From Virgisporangium aurantiacum (GTDB lineage Bacteria; Actinomycetota; Actinomycetes; Mycobacteriales; Micromonosporaceae): a stretch of DNA of 64,000 bases. The stretch lies in the NCBI RefSeq assembly GCF_016863635.1, contig NZ_BOPG01000023.1:248001-312000 (forward strand). The letters run 5' to 3'. This document shows positions 1 to 8,783 of the stretch, in pieces. Made by a program: the position numbers and the translations under genes. A model generated the notes under the pieces. It had not been told where the DNA came from, did not search any database, and was given only the letters and a program-made list of their open reading frames with translations. Numbering within the stretch: position 1 is the first letter of the stretch; each line of letters opens with the position of its first letter.

Positions 1-117
1 AGCCATTTCTGACATGCAGACCGTGTGGATCAAGTTGACAGTGTTGACGCCGCCGTTCCCTCCACGATGAGTGTGCAGGACGTTTTGCTGTAGACAACAG
101 CACTCACGGAGGCACCC

Positions 118-417
118 ATGACCACGCCCGAGGCCACATCGACCACACTCTCGCCGCGGCAGCGGACCACACCTCGACCGCTACTCAACGTCTCCCAGCT
201 ACGTGAGCAACTGGAACGCATCGAGCGCCACGGCGGCGGCCATTGGGAGATCGACCTCACCCCCGATGAGGGCGAGATTCCCAGGACCGCGTCCGACCAA
301 CCCGATGTAGCCTTCGAACTCCGCCGCTACGGCATCACGTCGGTCACCGCGCTCGGCGACGGCAGCCAGAATTTTGTCCTCCTCCGGTTCGCAGCTGTGC
401 CTCTTGACGGCCACTGA
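118..417 (+). CDS. Small hypothetical protein (99 aa)
   Basis: I do not recognise this protein. The start is supported by a GGAGG ribosome-binding site at 109-113 and the reading frame has the biased third positions typical of the neighbours. The first 25 residues are Thr/Pro/Arg rich and look disordered; residues 26-95 look like a small alpha/beta domain (a charged helix around LREQLERIERH, then alternating strands ending FVLLRFAAV). It is the first gene of a same-strand run (118-2621) leading to an integrase, the position in which actinomycete integrative elements keep small accessory and regulatory genes. A TTGACA hexamer at 35-40 may be a promoter -35 box, but I see no convincing -10 partner. 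Function unknown. Confidence 0.55.
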   Translation: MTTPEATSTTLSPRQRTTPRPLLNVSQLREQLERIERHGGGHWEIDLTPDEGEIPRTASDQPDVAFELRRYGITSVTALGDGSQNFVLLRFAAVPLDGH

Positions 418-670
418 AGCCACCCGTCGCGCGGTTTCGCCGCGCTCTGACGGGCGTCCGGGCATCTCCTGAATCCACTAGCTCGCCGCTCTTCACTGGC
501 TGGGTAACTCGCCATCGCTGCCCCGTTCGACCTCTCCAACCGCTTCGTCCGGTGGACCGAGCCGACACGGGTCACCTGCGACCGGTGTGAGAAGGACAGG
601 CACCGCGCCATCCCGGTGTTCCCTGCACCCTCCGACGCCCGTAACCGACCGAGCAGTTGCGGAGGTCGCC

Positions 671-895
671 ATGATCCTGCCGATCGAGGTGGGCGACACC
701 ATCACCATCAAGGAAGCCGACCGCTACCTCGGCTACGGCGACGTGACACTGCGGATCACCCAACTCCCGCCGGACCACCTACCCACCGGCAGCGACTGGA
801 TCCAGGTGACCGGCATCGAGATCGCCTGGGACGGCGAGCAGGTGGGCGAACGAACGGCGCTCGTCCGCACGGCTGCGCTGAGGCCACCGCCATGA
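671..895 (+). CDS. Small hypothetical protein (74 aa)
   Basis: The ATG at 671 is preceded by a perfect GGAGG at 661-665, which makes this start better than the upstream in-frame codons. The product is short and beta-rich (alternating hydrophobic residues in MILPIEVGDTITIKEAD and VTLRITQLP), with the look of a small beta-barrel or SH3-like fold; no motif is recognisable. Its stop overlaps the next start by 4 nt (ATGA at 892-895), so it is translationally coupled to the Cys-containing protein that follows. It belongs to the small-gene cassette of the element that ends in the integrase near 4.2 kb. Function unknown. Confidence 0.65.
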   Translation: MILPIEVGDTITIKEADRYLGYGDVTLRITQLPPDHLPTGSDWIQVTGIEIAWDGEQVGERTALVRTAALRPPP

Positions 896-1107
896 GTGGG
901 GTGTACGTCACCGGCGAGTTGGCCGTGCACCTCGAACGGGCGCAAGAGCTCATCTACCGCCACCTCACGGCCTGCGCCTTGTGCGCGACCGACCGGCACT
1001 GCTACGAGCGCAGCCTCGCTGAAGGTCTGTTCGCCCGTTACGGCCTGCTGCCACGTCGAACGCCCGGCCTGACCAGACGACCACCACGAAGCGATTGGGA
1101 CGCCTGA
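892..1107 (+). CDS. Small Cys-rich protein, possible metal binder (71 aa)
   Basis: The start overlaps the previous stop (ATGA). The central segment has three cysteines spaced CxxC then C five residues later (CALCATDRHC, about residues 24-33) plus nearby His, reminiscent of a small zinc- or cluster-binding motif but incomplete for a classical zinc finger. The rest is helical and basic at the C terminus (RYGLLPRRTPGLTRRPPRS). It ends immediately before the GTG of the next gene at 1108, so 671-2621 reads as one operon. Small Cys-containing proteins of this sort are common in actinomycete integrative elements and plasmids; no function can be assigned from the sequence. Confidence 0.6.
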   Translation: MSGVYVTGELAVHLERAQELIYRHLTACALCATDRHCYERSLAEGLFARYGLLPRRTPGLTRRPPRSDWDA

Positions 1108-1809
1108 GTGACCGACGAGCAGTTGCCGCACGGCTTCACCATCACCGAACTGGACGCTACGGCCGCAAAGGCGGCACACACCTCGCCGTGGCGGCAGGTG
1201 GCGTTCCGGCAACGCGTCGACATCGCCCAGTTCGCCATCCTCGAACTCCTCTACGCCGCCGACGATCGGCCCGGCTTCTGGATTCTGGTCAAGGCCGGCC
1301 AGCGCGCCATCCACTCCTACGCGGTCAAGGAACTGCACCACCGCGGCCTGATCGCCCGGACCGGCGCACCCGGCGGTGTACCGATCACCCGGTACTGGAC
1401 GTACTGGCAGGCCCTCGCCGCAGCCACCGAGTCACACGAAGACCGCATCGTCGAAGCCGTCGCCGTCCACCAGATCCTCTCCACCCTGCGACCGGCGTAC
1501 CTGCGGGTCATCCGCGCCCTCGCCGACCACGACGACTACAGCCTCGCGGCAGAGTCATTGAACAAGGCCCGGCACGGCTTCATCACCACCTTGTACATCG
1601 CCCGGCGGTTGTGCCGGGAGCTGTGGCACGAACATGAGACGCCGTCGCAAATCTGGGGCCACGACCACCGCAGCGCACGCACCCGACGAGAAGGTCACGG
1701 CTCCAAGAGCATCACCGTCACCACCGTTCGCCGCCGGCGCTCAAGCCGCCGCCGCGCCTCACAACAGCCGTCAACGTCTCACCTCTCTGACAGCGAGGAC
1801 GACATGTGA
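1108..1809 (+). CDS. Hypothetical protein, possible winged-helix DNA-binding protein (233 aa)
   Basis: The GTG at 1108 directly follows the previous stop. Residues 30-110 are helical with a segment (FAILELLYAADDRPGFW, then a basic recognition-like helix and GLIARTGAPGG as a possible beta wing) that resembles a winged helix of the MarR/PadR type, but no family can be named with confidence. The last 60 residues are Arg/Ser rich and probably disordered. The stop overlaps the next GTG (GTGA at 1806-1809), coupling it to the DUF5753 regulator. The context suggests a regulatory or accessory protein of the integrative element. Confidence 0.55.
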   Translation: MTDEQLPHGFTITELDATAAKAAHTSPWRQVAFRQRVDIAQFAILELLYAADDRPGFWILVKAGQRAIHSYAVKELHHRGLIARTGAPGGVPITRYWTYWQALAAATESHEDRIVEAVAVHQILSTLRPAYLRVIRALADHDDYSLAAESLNKARHGFITTLYIARRLCRELWHEHETPSQIWGHDHRSARTRREGHGSKSITVTTVRRRRSSRRRASQQPSTSHLSDSEDDM

Positions 1810-2621
1810 CCGTCCTCCAGCGACAGCTCGGACGACGGCTACGACAGCTCCGGGAAACAGCCCGCAAGACCGACCACGACGTCGAACAATCAGGCCTGGC
1901 ATCCAGGGCCAAACTGTGGCGCATCGAAACCGGCCACCAACAGCTCAAGCCCGACGACGTCCGGGGCCTGTGCCTGCTCTACGGCGCCGACCACGCGACG
2001 ACCAACCTGCTCGCCCGATGGACGCAAACCTGCAAACAACCAGGCTGGTGGGAGGACTTCGACCAGGCGACGTCCGTCAGCGACAGGCTTTACGCCGGCC
2101 TCGAACCGATCGCCGATCACCTCTACATCTACGAACTCGGACAGGTACCCGAACTGCTGCAAACCCCCGACTACACCCGATCCCTCTACCTGGCCGTCAA
2201 ACCCCACGCCACCCAGGCAGCCGTCCGCGACCACCTCAAGCACCAGCAGGAACGCCAGGCCCTGCTGACCGAGCGGACCCCGCCCATGCGGCTGACCGCC
2301 GTTCTCAACGAGAACGCACTCACCCGACCTGTCGGCGACCCCGATGTCATGCGCGAGCAGATCCGGCAACTTTCCGCACTCACCGACCGCGTCCACATCG
2401 ACATCCGATACCTGCCCTGGACAGCCGGCGCCCACCCAGCCATGTCCGCCGGCGGGTTCACCATCCTGGACTTCACCGACCCCGACGACCCCGACGTCGT
2501 CTACGCCGAGACCCTCACAGGGGCCCGCTACTGCGAACTTCCCGCCGACCTCGCCGAGTACCGCCGGATCTTTACCACCACCTATGCAGTGAGCGTCCCG
2601 ATCAGCGACTGCCGCCTCTGA
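1806..2621 (+). CDS. XRE-type helix-turn-helix regulator with DUF5753 (Scr1-like) C-terminal domain
   Basis: This 271-residue cytoplasmic regulator has the two-domain layout of the abundant actinobacterial DUF5753 (Scr1-type) regulators. Residues 1-65 form an XRE helix-turn-helix (LGRRLRQLRETARKT, then SRAKLWRIETGHQQLKPDDV). Residues 85-265 match DUF5753: the conserved WWEDF-type motif, a YIYELGQVPELLQTPDY segment and the closing pattern VVYAETLTGARYCE. In Streptomyces these proteins often pair with a small DUF397 protein; no DUF397 partner is visible here. The GTG start overlaps the previous stop by 4 nt. It is the last gene before the integrase and is probably the transcriptional switch of the left-hand element. 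Confidence 0.85.
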   Translation: MTVLQRQLGRRLRQLRETARKTDHDVEQSGLASRAKLWRIETGHQQLKPDDVRGLCLLYGADHATTNLLARWTQTCKQPGWWEDFDQATSVSDRLYAGLEPIADHLYIYELGQVPELLQTPDYTRSLYLAVKPHATQAAVRDHLKHQQERQALLTERTPPMRLTAVLNENALTRPVGDPDVMREQIRQLSALTDRVHIDIRYLPWTAGAHPAMSAGGFTILDFTDPDDPDVVYAETLTGARYCELPADLAEYRRIFTTTYAVSVPISDCRL

Positions 2622-3218
2622 TCGGGACATTCGCCATCCAGTCGTCAGGGATCTCTGTGCACATGCGCCAGGTCCTGGCTGCCGGAGCGTGGTGTGCAGG
2701 TGAATCGCGACGTCCCGCCCGGCCGTTGAGCCCACCTCGCCGATACGCATAAGCCGGCAAACTAGGTCGAGCTCGACCAAGCAGACGGGCACATACATGC
2801 GGATCGCGAACCACCACTCGGATCGGCGCGATGTCAGCGTCACCCAGAGCCCTCGGCTGGGCACGGGCCGGCGGCCAGTCCCCAACTATCTCCCGCATGG
2901 GCACGAGGACGGCTTGGGTGACGGACACGTCGTCGATGCCCGTCGCGTGCGTCACCGCTTCGTGCGTCGCGTTGCAGTCTGAGAGCTCACCAGCGGATTA
3001 AGAGAATAAACTGGGCTATATCGGCGCGGGTTGGTTGGTGCCAGTTCAGGCCGGTTCCTGCCCGATCGTGGGGGTGGCCAGCGCAAACCCCGGCCACGGC
3101 CTGTCGTACGGTGTCGGGCCGTACCAGAACCGTCGATCACCCCTGGATCACCCATGGATCACCCACCCGACCACCGCTCGCCCTGCCGACACGGCCACCA
3201 TCGTCGGGCCGCCGCCCG
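2622..3218 (+). other. Intergenic stretch upstream of the integrase
   Basis: About 600 nt without a convincing gene. Short frames on both strands here have no ribosome-binding site and no recognisable domain. A run of three imperfect GGATCACCC-type units lies at 3134-3166 just ahead of the integrase; a 14-nt copy of the last one (CATGGATCACCCAC) recurs at 18235-18248. The integrase reading frame extends upstream to 3111, so the true N terminus could lie in this stretch. Confidence 0.4.
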
Positions 3219-4247
3219 ATGACGGCCCGACGCAGCCGGGTCACCTTCCCGGAGTACGCCGACCGGTGGCGGGCATCGCGGGAGTTCACTTGGGAGATCG
3301 AGACCCGCCGCCGCATCCCCGGCAATATCACCCACCACCTGAACCCGGCATTCCCGGGCCCAATCCGTGCGATCACCACCACCGACGTCCTCGAGTGGAT
3401 CTCCCGGCGGCTCGCCGGACCGCCGGCAACGCCGCGATCGTCGATGAAGCTGTACTACGACCTGTTCCGCACGATCATGAACGGCGCCGAGATCGACGGT
3501 CTCATTCGAGTCAACCCGTGCCGCGCGATCAAGACCGCTGCCGCATTCCGCGGACTGAACGGCGCACCGCGATGGATACCGACCGAAGGCCAGGTACTCG
3601 ACCTGTTCGAGGTGGTACCGAAGCGGTACCACGCCGCGCTGTGGCTCGGCGCCGGGCAAGGCTGCCGCATCGGCGAAGTCCTCGCCATCGAGGACTCCCC
3701 CACCTGCATCGACCTGAACCGCGGCGAACTCCACGTCCCGGCAGCAGCTGCAGTACGACACCCGCGACCACGGCGGATTCTTCCTCAAGGAGCCCAAGGG
3801 CGGCTCCGCTGGCACCATCGCCCTCAATTAGCCGCAGGAGGCGCTCTGGCCCAACACCTGTCCTACTACGGCGTCCGCGAAGTCGGCCTCGTAGACGCCA
3901 CCGAGCGCGAACCGCGCCGGCGGATCGCGAAGCTGCTGTTTACCGACCAACGCGGCAGACCGTTCCATGACCGTCGCTGGTCAGAGCACTGGACCCGGTG
4001 GCGCGACGCCGCCCGATGGCCGGTCAAGCATGGCACCTTTCACGCCCTCCGCCACTTCTGCGCCACCACCATGCTCACCAACGGCGTCGACCCGCAACAC
4101 GTCCAGCGAACACTCCGCCACTCCAACCTTCAACACACCCTGAGCACCTACGTCCAATGGCTCCCCCGCAGCGAACGACCAATCAATGTTGTTAGTACGG
4201 CCCTCCGCCTCGCCCTCCCCAGCGCCACAACCACCCCGACACCCTGA
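3219..4247 (+). pseudogene. Tyrosine recombinase/integrase with two compensating frameshifts
   Basis: This is a site-specific tyrosine integrase of the actinomycete integrative-element type. The N-terminal SAM-like core-binding region (TFPEYADRWRASREF to TTTDVLEWISRRL) is followed by a catalytic domain with box I Arg (GCRIGEVLAIE), box II HALRH, and the LRHSNLQHTLSTYVQW end carrying the probable nucleophile Tyr. The frame stays open throughout, but between about 3738 and 3835 the translation is nonsense Ala/Arg/Pro-rich sequence. In the +1 frame the same DNA encodes the expected integrase segment (QQLQYDTRDHGGFF, then KEPKGGSAGTIALN). A one-base gain near 3740 and a one-base loss near 3830 explain it. 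The protein is therefore probably inactive, unless these are sequencing errors. The start at ATG 3219 is uncertain; GTG/ATG codons further upstream are possible. Confidence 0.85.
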
Positions 4248-4260
4248 GTGCCAGGTATGA

Positions 4261-4278
4261 CCTCGCCGTCTGGCGAGG
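4261..4278 (+). terminator. Stem-loop after the integrase
   Basis: A 7-bp perfect stem CCTCGCC/GGCGAGG with a 4-nt loop lies 13 nt after the integrase stop. It fits an actinomycete terminator without a U-tract. An almost identical palindrome preceded by the same ATGA occurs at 59757-59778, so it could instead be part of a repeated recombination or regulatory site. Confidence 0.5.
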
Positions 4279-5760
4279 CAACGCTGGGAACCTGTAGAAG
4301 CGGCGGCAGCCCTGGACCAGGTGCTCGCACCCTCCAAGGATCTGCGTTCAGTCGGTTGATCAAATGCCAACTAGGTATGTCAACTTCCGTCAGGGCAGCA
4401 TTCCATACCGATCCACCACTGGTAACCACCCGTAAACTTTTGGAGCTATCCGGCAAATTTTGATCTTCCCCGGCAATGCCCTACAGCACAGAAGTTGCAA
4501 AATTGCGATGACAGGAATGCCCTAATTGAGCACCTGGATTCGGCAATCTGGCTCTCGTGTAGCCATGGAAACCCAGGCTGATGAGGTACGCCAATACACG
4601 AGAAGCATTCATGATTTGCGGCACCAGCAACAGACGGCCGCGACTGAATCAGTTGACGACTTGCCAGCTGAGCTGCAAGTTCTCCGGCTGACCCCGGTAA
4701 GTGGCGGAGACTTGTGATGTCCGGCGATTCCCTAGACACCTCGGCTCCGCCGATCTAACTACGACGATGGCCTCGGTCATTCGTAGCAGGTTGGCGTGCC
4801 ATGTTGCCAATCGCCAACTCGAATCACCCTCGCCATCTCTTGACACAATTTGTCAAATACTCCCCGTAACGGCTCTTGGCGCCGTCATCGTGCCCGAACA
4901 TAATTTCGAGGGACCCACAGGAACGCGCACAAACAAGGAGCCTCGCCACAACGCCAACCCAGCCTCTATTCGGCACTGCACCGAGAGTTTGTCGTGCCAG
5001 ACCGCGGCTACTGGCGGTTCGACTCCTGAATTGCGGCTGTCGGTAGGTGCGTACCGCGAAACAGACCGTGTTCTATTGAGTGTCACGTCCGCCCGAACAG
5101 AAATCCGAGGTACAGCGAAGAGAATCTCTTGAGATCGTAACGCCCCTGAAGTCGGTCGAGTGACCGCACTGACCAACTGGTAAACGTTGGCAGCAATCTG
5201 TTGCTGAATCCGATGGGAAGCGACACCTCTAAGTCTTACGATGCCAGCAGGCTCGATCTGAAGATCGGCATTTCTCCCGGAGAATGGAGAATCATGGCGC
5301 CAGTTATCAGTTAGCAATTGGAAGGCATCAGTAGGATCCTTGACGCCGCCCCCTAGGCAAGGGCGGAGAGGTTGAGTCAAGGCATTCGCTCGCTTTCACC
5401 GCTTCAAACAGACTTCTGTTATTTCAGCCGACATCTCTCAAAGCCCTCATGGGCGCCAAGAGCACGAGAAAGGCATGACGGAGTGTCAACGAGCAATGGG
5501 CGCGGCCGGAAGGTCGCCGGCAAGCAGCATAAGAGAAGAAGTTCGAATAGGACGTCGCCCGATCACAGGAGATCGGGGAGAGGTTGCAAACGCAGCAATC
5601 AAACTCCGGCGTCTAACGTACCGACGCGACCGGCACGGGGTCCTCGACCGCGCGGGTGCCGCAGACATCCAAAAAGCGTTTGCCTCCACTCGCTGTGCGC
5701 GAGCGAAATTCGCGCCTTAAGACGAGCGTACGGACAGTCGGTCCCAGTGGATTCGGAGTC
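4279..5760. other. Gene-poor stretch of lower GC with no supported gene
   Basis: About 1.5 kb with visibly lower GC than the surroundings and no frame with good codon bias, ribosome-binding site and domain. The best-looking fragment is on the minus strand around 5165-5330, where a frame reads like a natural polypeptide (RLRGVASHRIQQQIAANVYQ), but it degenerates on both sides. The stretch looks like decayed imported DNA between the integrase and the transposase remnant. Confidence 0.4.
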
Positions 5761-5923
5761 AATGACGCTGGAGACTATCCGCCAGCACGGTGACAGGCGG
5801 AGCACCCGCAGGTCCCGCCGACGCGAGCGCTTGTCGCGCCTCAGTCACGCCCAATTGATTCAATACGTGCTGGCCGTTGCCGCCGTCATTACGGCGATGG
5901 CCTCTCTCATGAACGCGCGCTGA
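5761..5923 (+). CDS. Possible small single-span membrane protein (53 aa)
   Basis: The ATG at 5761 opens a 53-codon frame whose first 30 residues are very basic (several RRSRRR-type clusters) and whose last 20 residues are a hydrophobic segment (QYVLAVAAVITAMASLM). This is the layout of a small single-pass membrane peptide with a cytoplasmic basic tail. The frame extends upstream without a better start, and no ribosome-binding site is obvious. A strong stem-loop follows at 5971-6002, which supports a transcribed unit ending here. The hydrophobic segment resembles that of the small protein at 44292-44429 (IAIAALLSAVAAVITA), but this could be composition alone. Confidence 0.3.
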
Positions 5924-5970
5924 CCGTATCCGACTCAACGTCAATTATGGCTCCCAGTACGGCGAAACAC

Positions 5971-6002
5971 AACGGCACCCAGGTAGGCGCCTGGGTGCCG
6001 TT
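5971..6002 (+). terminator. Strong stem-loop, probable terminator
   Basis: A 13-bp perfect inverted repeat, AACGGCACCCAGG paired with CCTGGGTGCCGTT, surrounds a 6-nt loop and ends in TT. This is a typical GC-rich actinomycete rho-independent-like terminator and marks the end of whatever is transcribed from the 5.4-5.9 kb stretch. Confidence 0.8.
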
Positions 6003-6649
6003 GCCCTCCAGCCGACATCTCTCATGCTCGACGGAGCGTCGTACTGGCTACCTCGCATCCAGTACGCCGACTGTGATCTTCAGTTAACAGAAGGGAAACT
6101 GAGGGCTCGAACGTCACTCAGTCTAGACACCTCCGCCGCGCATGTCTCCGTCCGATCATCACAAGACAAGGATTTGCCTGAGGACATGAACCTCGGTTGG
6201 CCAGCCACTCAAAATGTTGGGCCGTATGCACTTAAGTTGCGACCGAAGGTCGCAGGTATCTGTGTCCGGGCCACGATGGTGTTCGACTTGGGGACGTCTC
6301 GTAACCTCGGTAGTGGGGATGCGGCCCGTCCACGCGGTCCGACCGCGGCCGGATCAGCACCTGCACGGCAGATCCCGAAGCAGCCACGCCAGTCGTGGCC
6401 CGTCGTAGCGAGCCTCAGCGACGACGAGGATTTCCGAGTCGCCGGTCTGCCACTGCCCGGCTGTGACCAGCCGCTTTGAGGAGCTGACGCAGCTGGACGG
6501 CGGTGACCGTCGCTGCGTCAGTAGCGTCCGGGGGCAGGCGTTGTACGTCCGGCCGGGGGGCCGCCTACGACGACCAGCTGGGCTTCAACGCGGCGATCAC
6601 CCGAATGCGGTTACTTCGGGGTCGAGACCCATGCGGTGTCTGACACGAT
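6003..6649. other. No supported gene
   Basis: Roughly 650 nt between the stem-loop and the transposase remnant. A plus-strand frame (6024-6479) exists but has no ribosome-binding site, domain or convincing codon bias. I see nothing else. Confidence 0.4.
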
Positions 6650-7330
6650 GCTCACGGATGAGTATGGAAGCGGTTGGAGCCGCTGCTGCCGGTGCATCCC
6701 CGCCGGTTTCGGTACCTGGGCCGGTTGCCAAACTCCGATCGGGCGGCGTTGGAAGGGATCCTGTTCGTGGCCCCGATTTGCCTGAACTGGAACGACCACG
6801 AACAGCGATGTTCGGCGCGTCGGGCTCCACGTGTTGGCGGCGGCTCAAGGACTCGCACCGAGCGTGTGGCAGCAGCTACACGAGATGGTCCTGGCCGAGT
6901 TGCGCGCCGCGGGACAGCTAGACCAGTCGCGGCCGATCGTGGACTCCAGTCATCTACGGCGCTCAAAGGGGGCAGGCACCGGTCCTAGCCCGGTCGACCA
7001 GGGCCGGCTGGCAGCTAATATCACCTGATCACCGACGCGGAAGGCACACCGTTGTGGCCGGGTCGGGCGGGCCGCTACGTCGTCCATAGTTGCTCTACGC
7101 CGACTGCGGCTACTACCACGACAAGTACCGCTGTCTGCTGCGCCAGCGCGGAATCGCCCCAAGCATCGCCGGCCGCGGCACCGCACACGGCTCCGGCCTC
7201 GGACGCCATCGCTAGTACGTCAAGCGCACCTTCGCCGGGTTATACGCCTTCAAGCGACTACGCACCCGCACCGAATACCGAGCCGACCTCCACCGAGCCC
7301 TACTCGGCCTGGCCTGCTTAGTGATCGACC
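6650..7330 (+). mobile_element. Degenerate IS5-family transposase remnant
   Basis: Pieces of an IS5-family DDE transposase occur in order but in different frames. Around 6660-6780 the N-terminal part reads WKRLEPLLPVHPRR in one frame. At about 6820-6960 another frame gives the conserved TCWRRLKD and VWQQLHEMVLAELRAAGQ, followed by the catalytic-Asp region IVDSSHL and the GTGPSPVDQGR motif. At 7020 LITDAEGTPL continues in a third frame, and at 7095-7320 the C-terminal region with YHDKYRCLLRQRGIAP and KRTFAGLYAFKRLRTR ends the gene. The stretch between LITDAEGTPL and the YADCGY block is shorter than in intact relatives, so there is an internal deletion as well as at least two frameshifts and a stop. 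It cannot be functional. I could not identify terminal inverted repeats. Confidence 0.85.
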
Positions 7331-7357
7331 TCCGAAAGCTAATTCTGAACTGATCTC

Positions 7358-8608
7358 TCAGAGTTTGAATGCTCCTGAGTGGGAGGCGGTGCGCATCAGC
7401 GCCTCGGCCAAGTCCTGACGGCCGATGAACGCGAGCGCTGCGGGCAGCTCACGCAGGCGGCGGCGAACGGCGAGCCAGTCCCACAGCCGCATCGGCTCGT
7501 GGCCGGGCGGGTACCTGACCAGTTCGTGGCGTGGGATCTGGAAGTAATACGCAAGCGTGGTCCAGTCGTCGGCGAGGGCCCAGCAGATCGACAGCATCAC
7601 CGGACCCGGCACGGCCAGATCGTCGGCCTCCCGCAGCTGTTCGCACACCGGGATGCGCCGCAACACGGCGCGAGTGAACTGTGCGGCGCCCTCGGCAGCG
7701 TAGGCGCGCCAGCGGTCGTCCTTGTTCGCGTCGGCGAGATCACTGACGCCCTTGACCATGAGGAATCGACCACCGTGGCGGTACATCGCTAGCGCCGATC
7801 CGTAGCTCTCCATCTCGATGGCCACCGCCTTCGGCCAGCTCTGCCGCAGGTCCGCGGCCGATTCGGCGTCTGCTATGACCTTCTCGCCGCTCAGAACCGT
7901 TCCGAACCGGATCCGCGGCGGCAGGCCGGGCTCCGGCGGCGCGGTGCGGATCGTGGTGACCCATTCGTCCGCGTCGACAGCCCGGGCGGCGGTGAGCAGG
8001 TCGAAGTCCGGACGGTACACCTCGGGACGACGTCGCGGTCCCTCGGTCGTCAACTTGCCGGACTCGTACCCGACCACCTGATCGGGAACGACGATGTCGC
8101 CGGGGCGGACGCCGGCGCTCTCGAATCCACCGGTGATGCCGACCAGGATGAGATAGTTCGCGCGCCACGCCACCATGAGGGTGCTAGCGGCCGACGCGGC
8201 GCTGACGTTGCCCATGCCGTGTAGAGACTCGACCGCGACCCGCAGGCCGGCGACCTCCGCGGTTAAGATCCGGCGCCCACGGCTGTCGATCCGTAGAACG
8301 CAGCTGAGCGCGGCCACGAGCGCGGCATGCTCCTCATCGAGCGCGGTCACGATCACGACGTCGGCGATGGGCGGGCCGGCCGGCCTCGCCGCATTAGGTA
8401 CGCGCTGCTGGCTATCACCCCCTTCAGGCCGAGGGGTTCCGGTCGTATCGATGCAGTCCGGCGACCGTTGGCTCCGGCGGATCACGGGACCGACCCGATC
8501 GGGGAGCGGCCGGCCCGTTGACTCCTGGCCCGCTCGACCCGTGACGGACTTGAGCAGCTCTTTCACCGCTCTGCCGAGCTTCCTGGGCCGCTTCGAACAA
8601 ACACTCAT
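7358..8608 (-). CDS. Nucleoside phosphorylase (MTA/SAH nucleosidase-like) fused to a C-terminal Death-like adaptor domain
   Basis: The protein has 416 residues from ATG 8608, which has GGAGG at a reasonable distance; GTG 8617 is an alternative. Residues 1-80 are basic then Pro/Ser/Arg rich and disordered. Residues 81-325 are a purine/uridine phosphorylase superfamily domain: VVIVTALDEEHAAL, GMGNVSAAS, LVGITGGF, GDIVVPDQVVGYESGK, the substrate-site AIEMESYG, and VKGVSDLAD near the end. The last 90 residues form a compact all-helical, Trp-rich domain (SICWALADDWTTLAYYF, then RLWDWLAVRRRLRELPAAL) that resembles the bacterial Death-like or effector-associated adaptor domains found fused to phosphorylases, caspases and STAND NTPases. 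The expected role is a nucleotide- or nucleoside-cleaving effector recruited through its adaptor. It is divergent from the STAND-TPR gene at 8784, with a shared 175-nt promoter region. Confidence 0.75.
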   Translation of the reverse strand: MSVCSKRPRKLGRAVKELLKSVTGRAGQESTGRPLPDRVGPVIRRSQRSPDCIDTTGTPRPEGGDSQQRVPNAARPAGPPIADVVIVTALDEEHAALVAALSCVLRIDSRGRRILTAEVAGLRVAVESLHGMGNVSAASAASTLMVAWRANYLILVGITGGFESAGVRPGDIVVPDQVVGYESGKLTTEGPRRRPEVYRPDFDLLTAARAVDADEWVTTIRTAPPEPGLPPRIRFGTVLSGEKVIADAESAADLRQSWPKAVAIEMESYGSALAMYRHGGRFLMVKGVSDLADANKDDRWRAYAAEGAAQFTRAVLRRIPVCEQLREADDLAVPGPVMLSICWALADDWTTLAYYFQIPRHELVRYPPGHEPMRLWDWLAVRRRLRELPAALAFIGRQDLAEALMRTASHSGAFKL

Positions 8609-8783
8609 GTCGGGCACCCCTCCACGACGGATCCGTTAAGCCGATGGTGCGAGGCCCTCCTACGGTGAGATCAGTTTCTGCCGCGTACCTCCAAAGATTT
8701 ACGGGTAGTTACTACTGGCGGGTTCGTTATGGAATGCTGTCCTGACGCAAATTGACGCTAGTTGGCAGTGGTCAACTGGTGAA

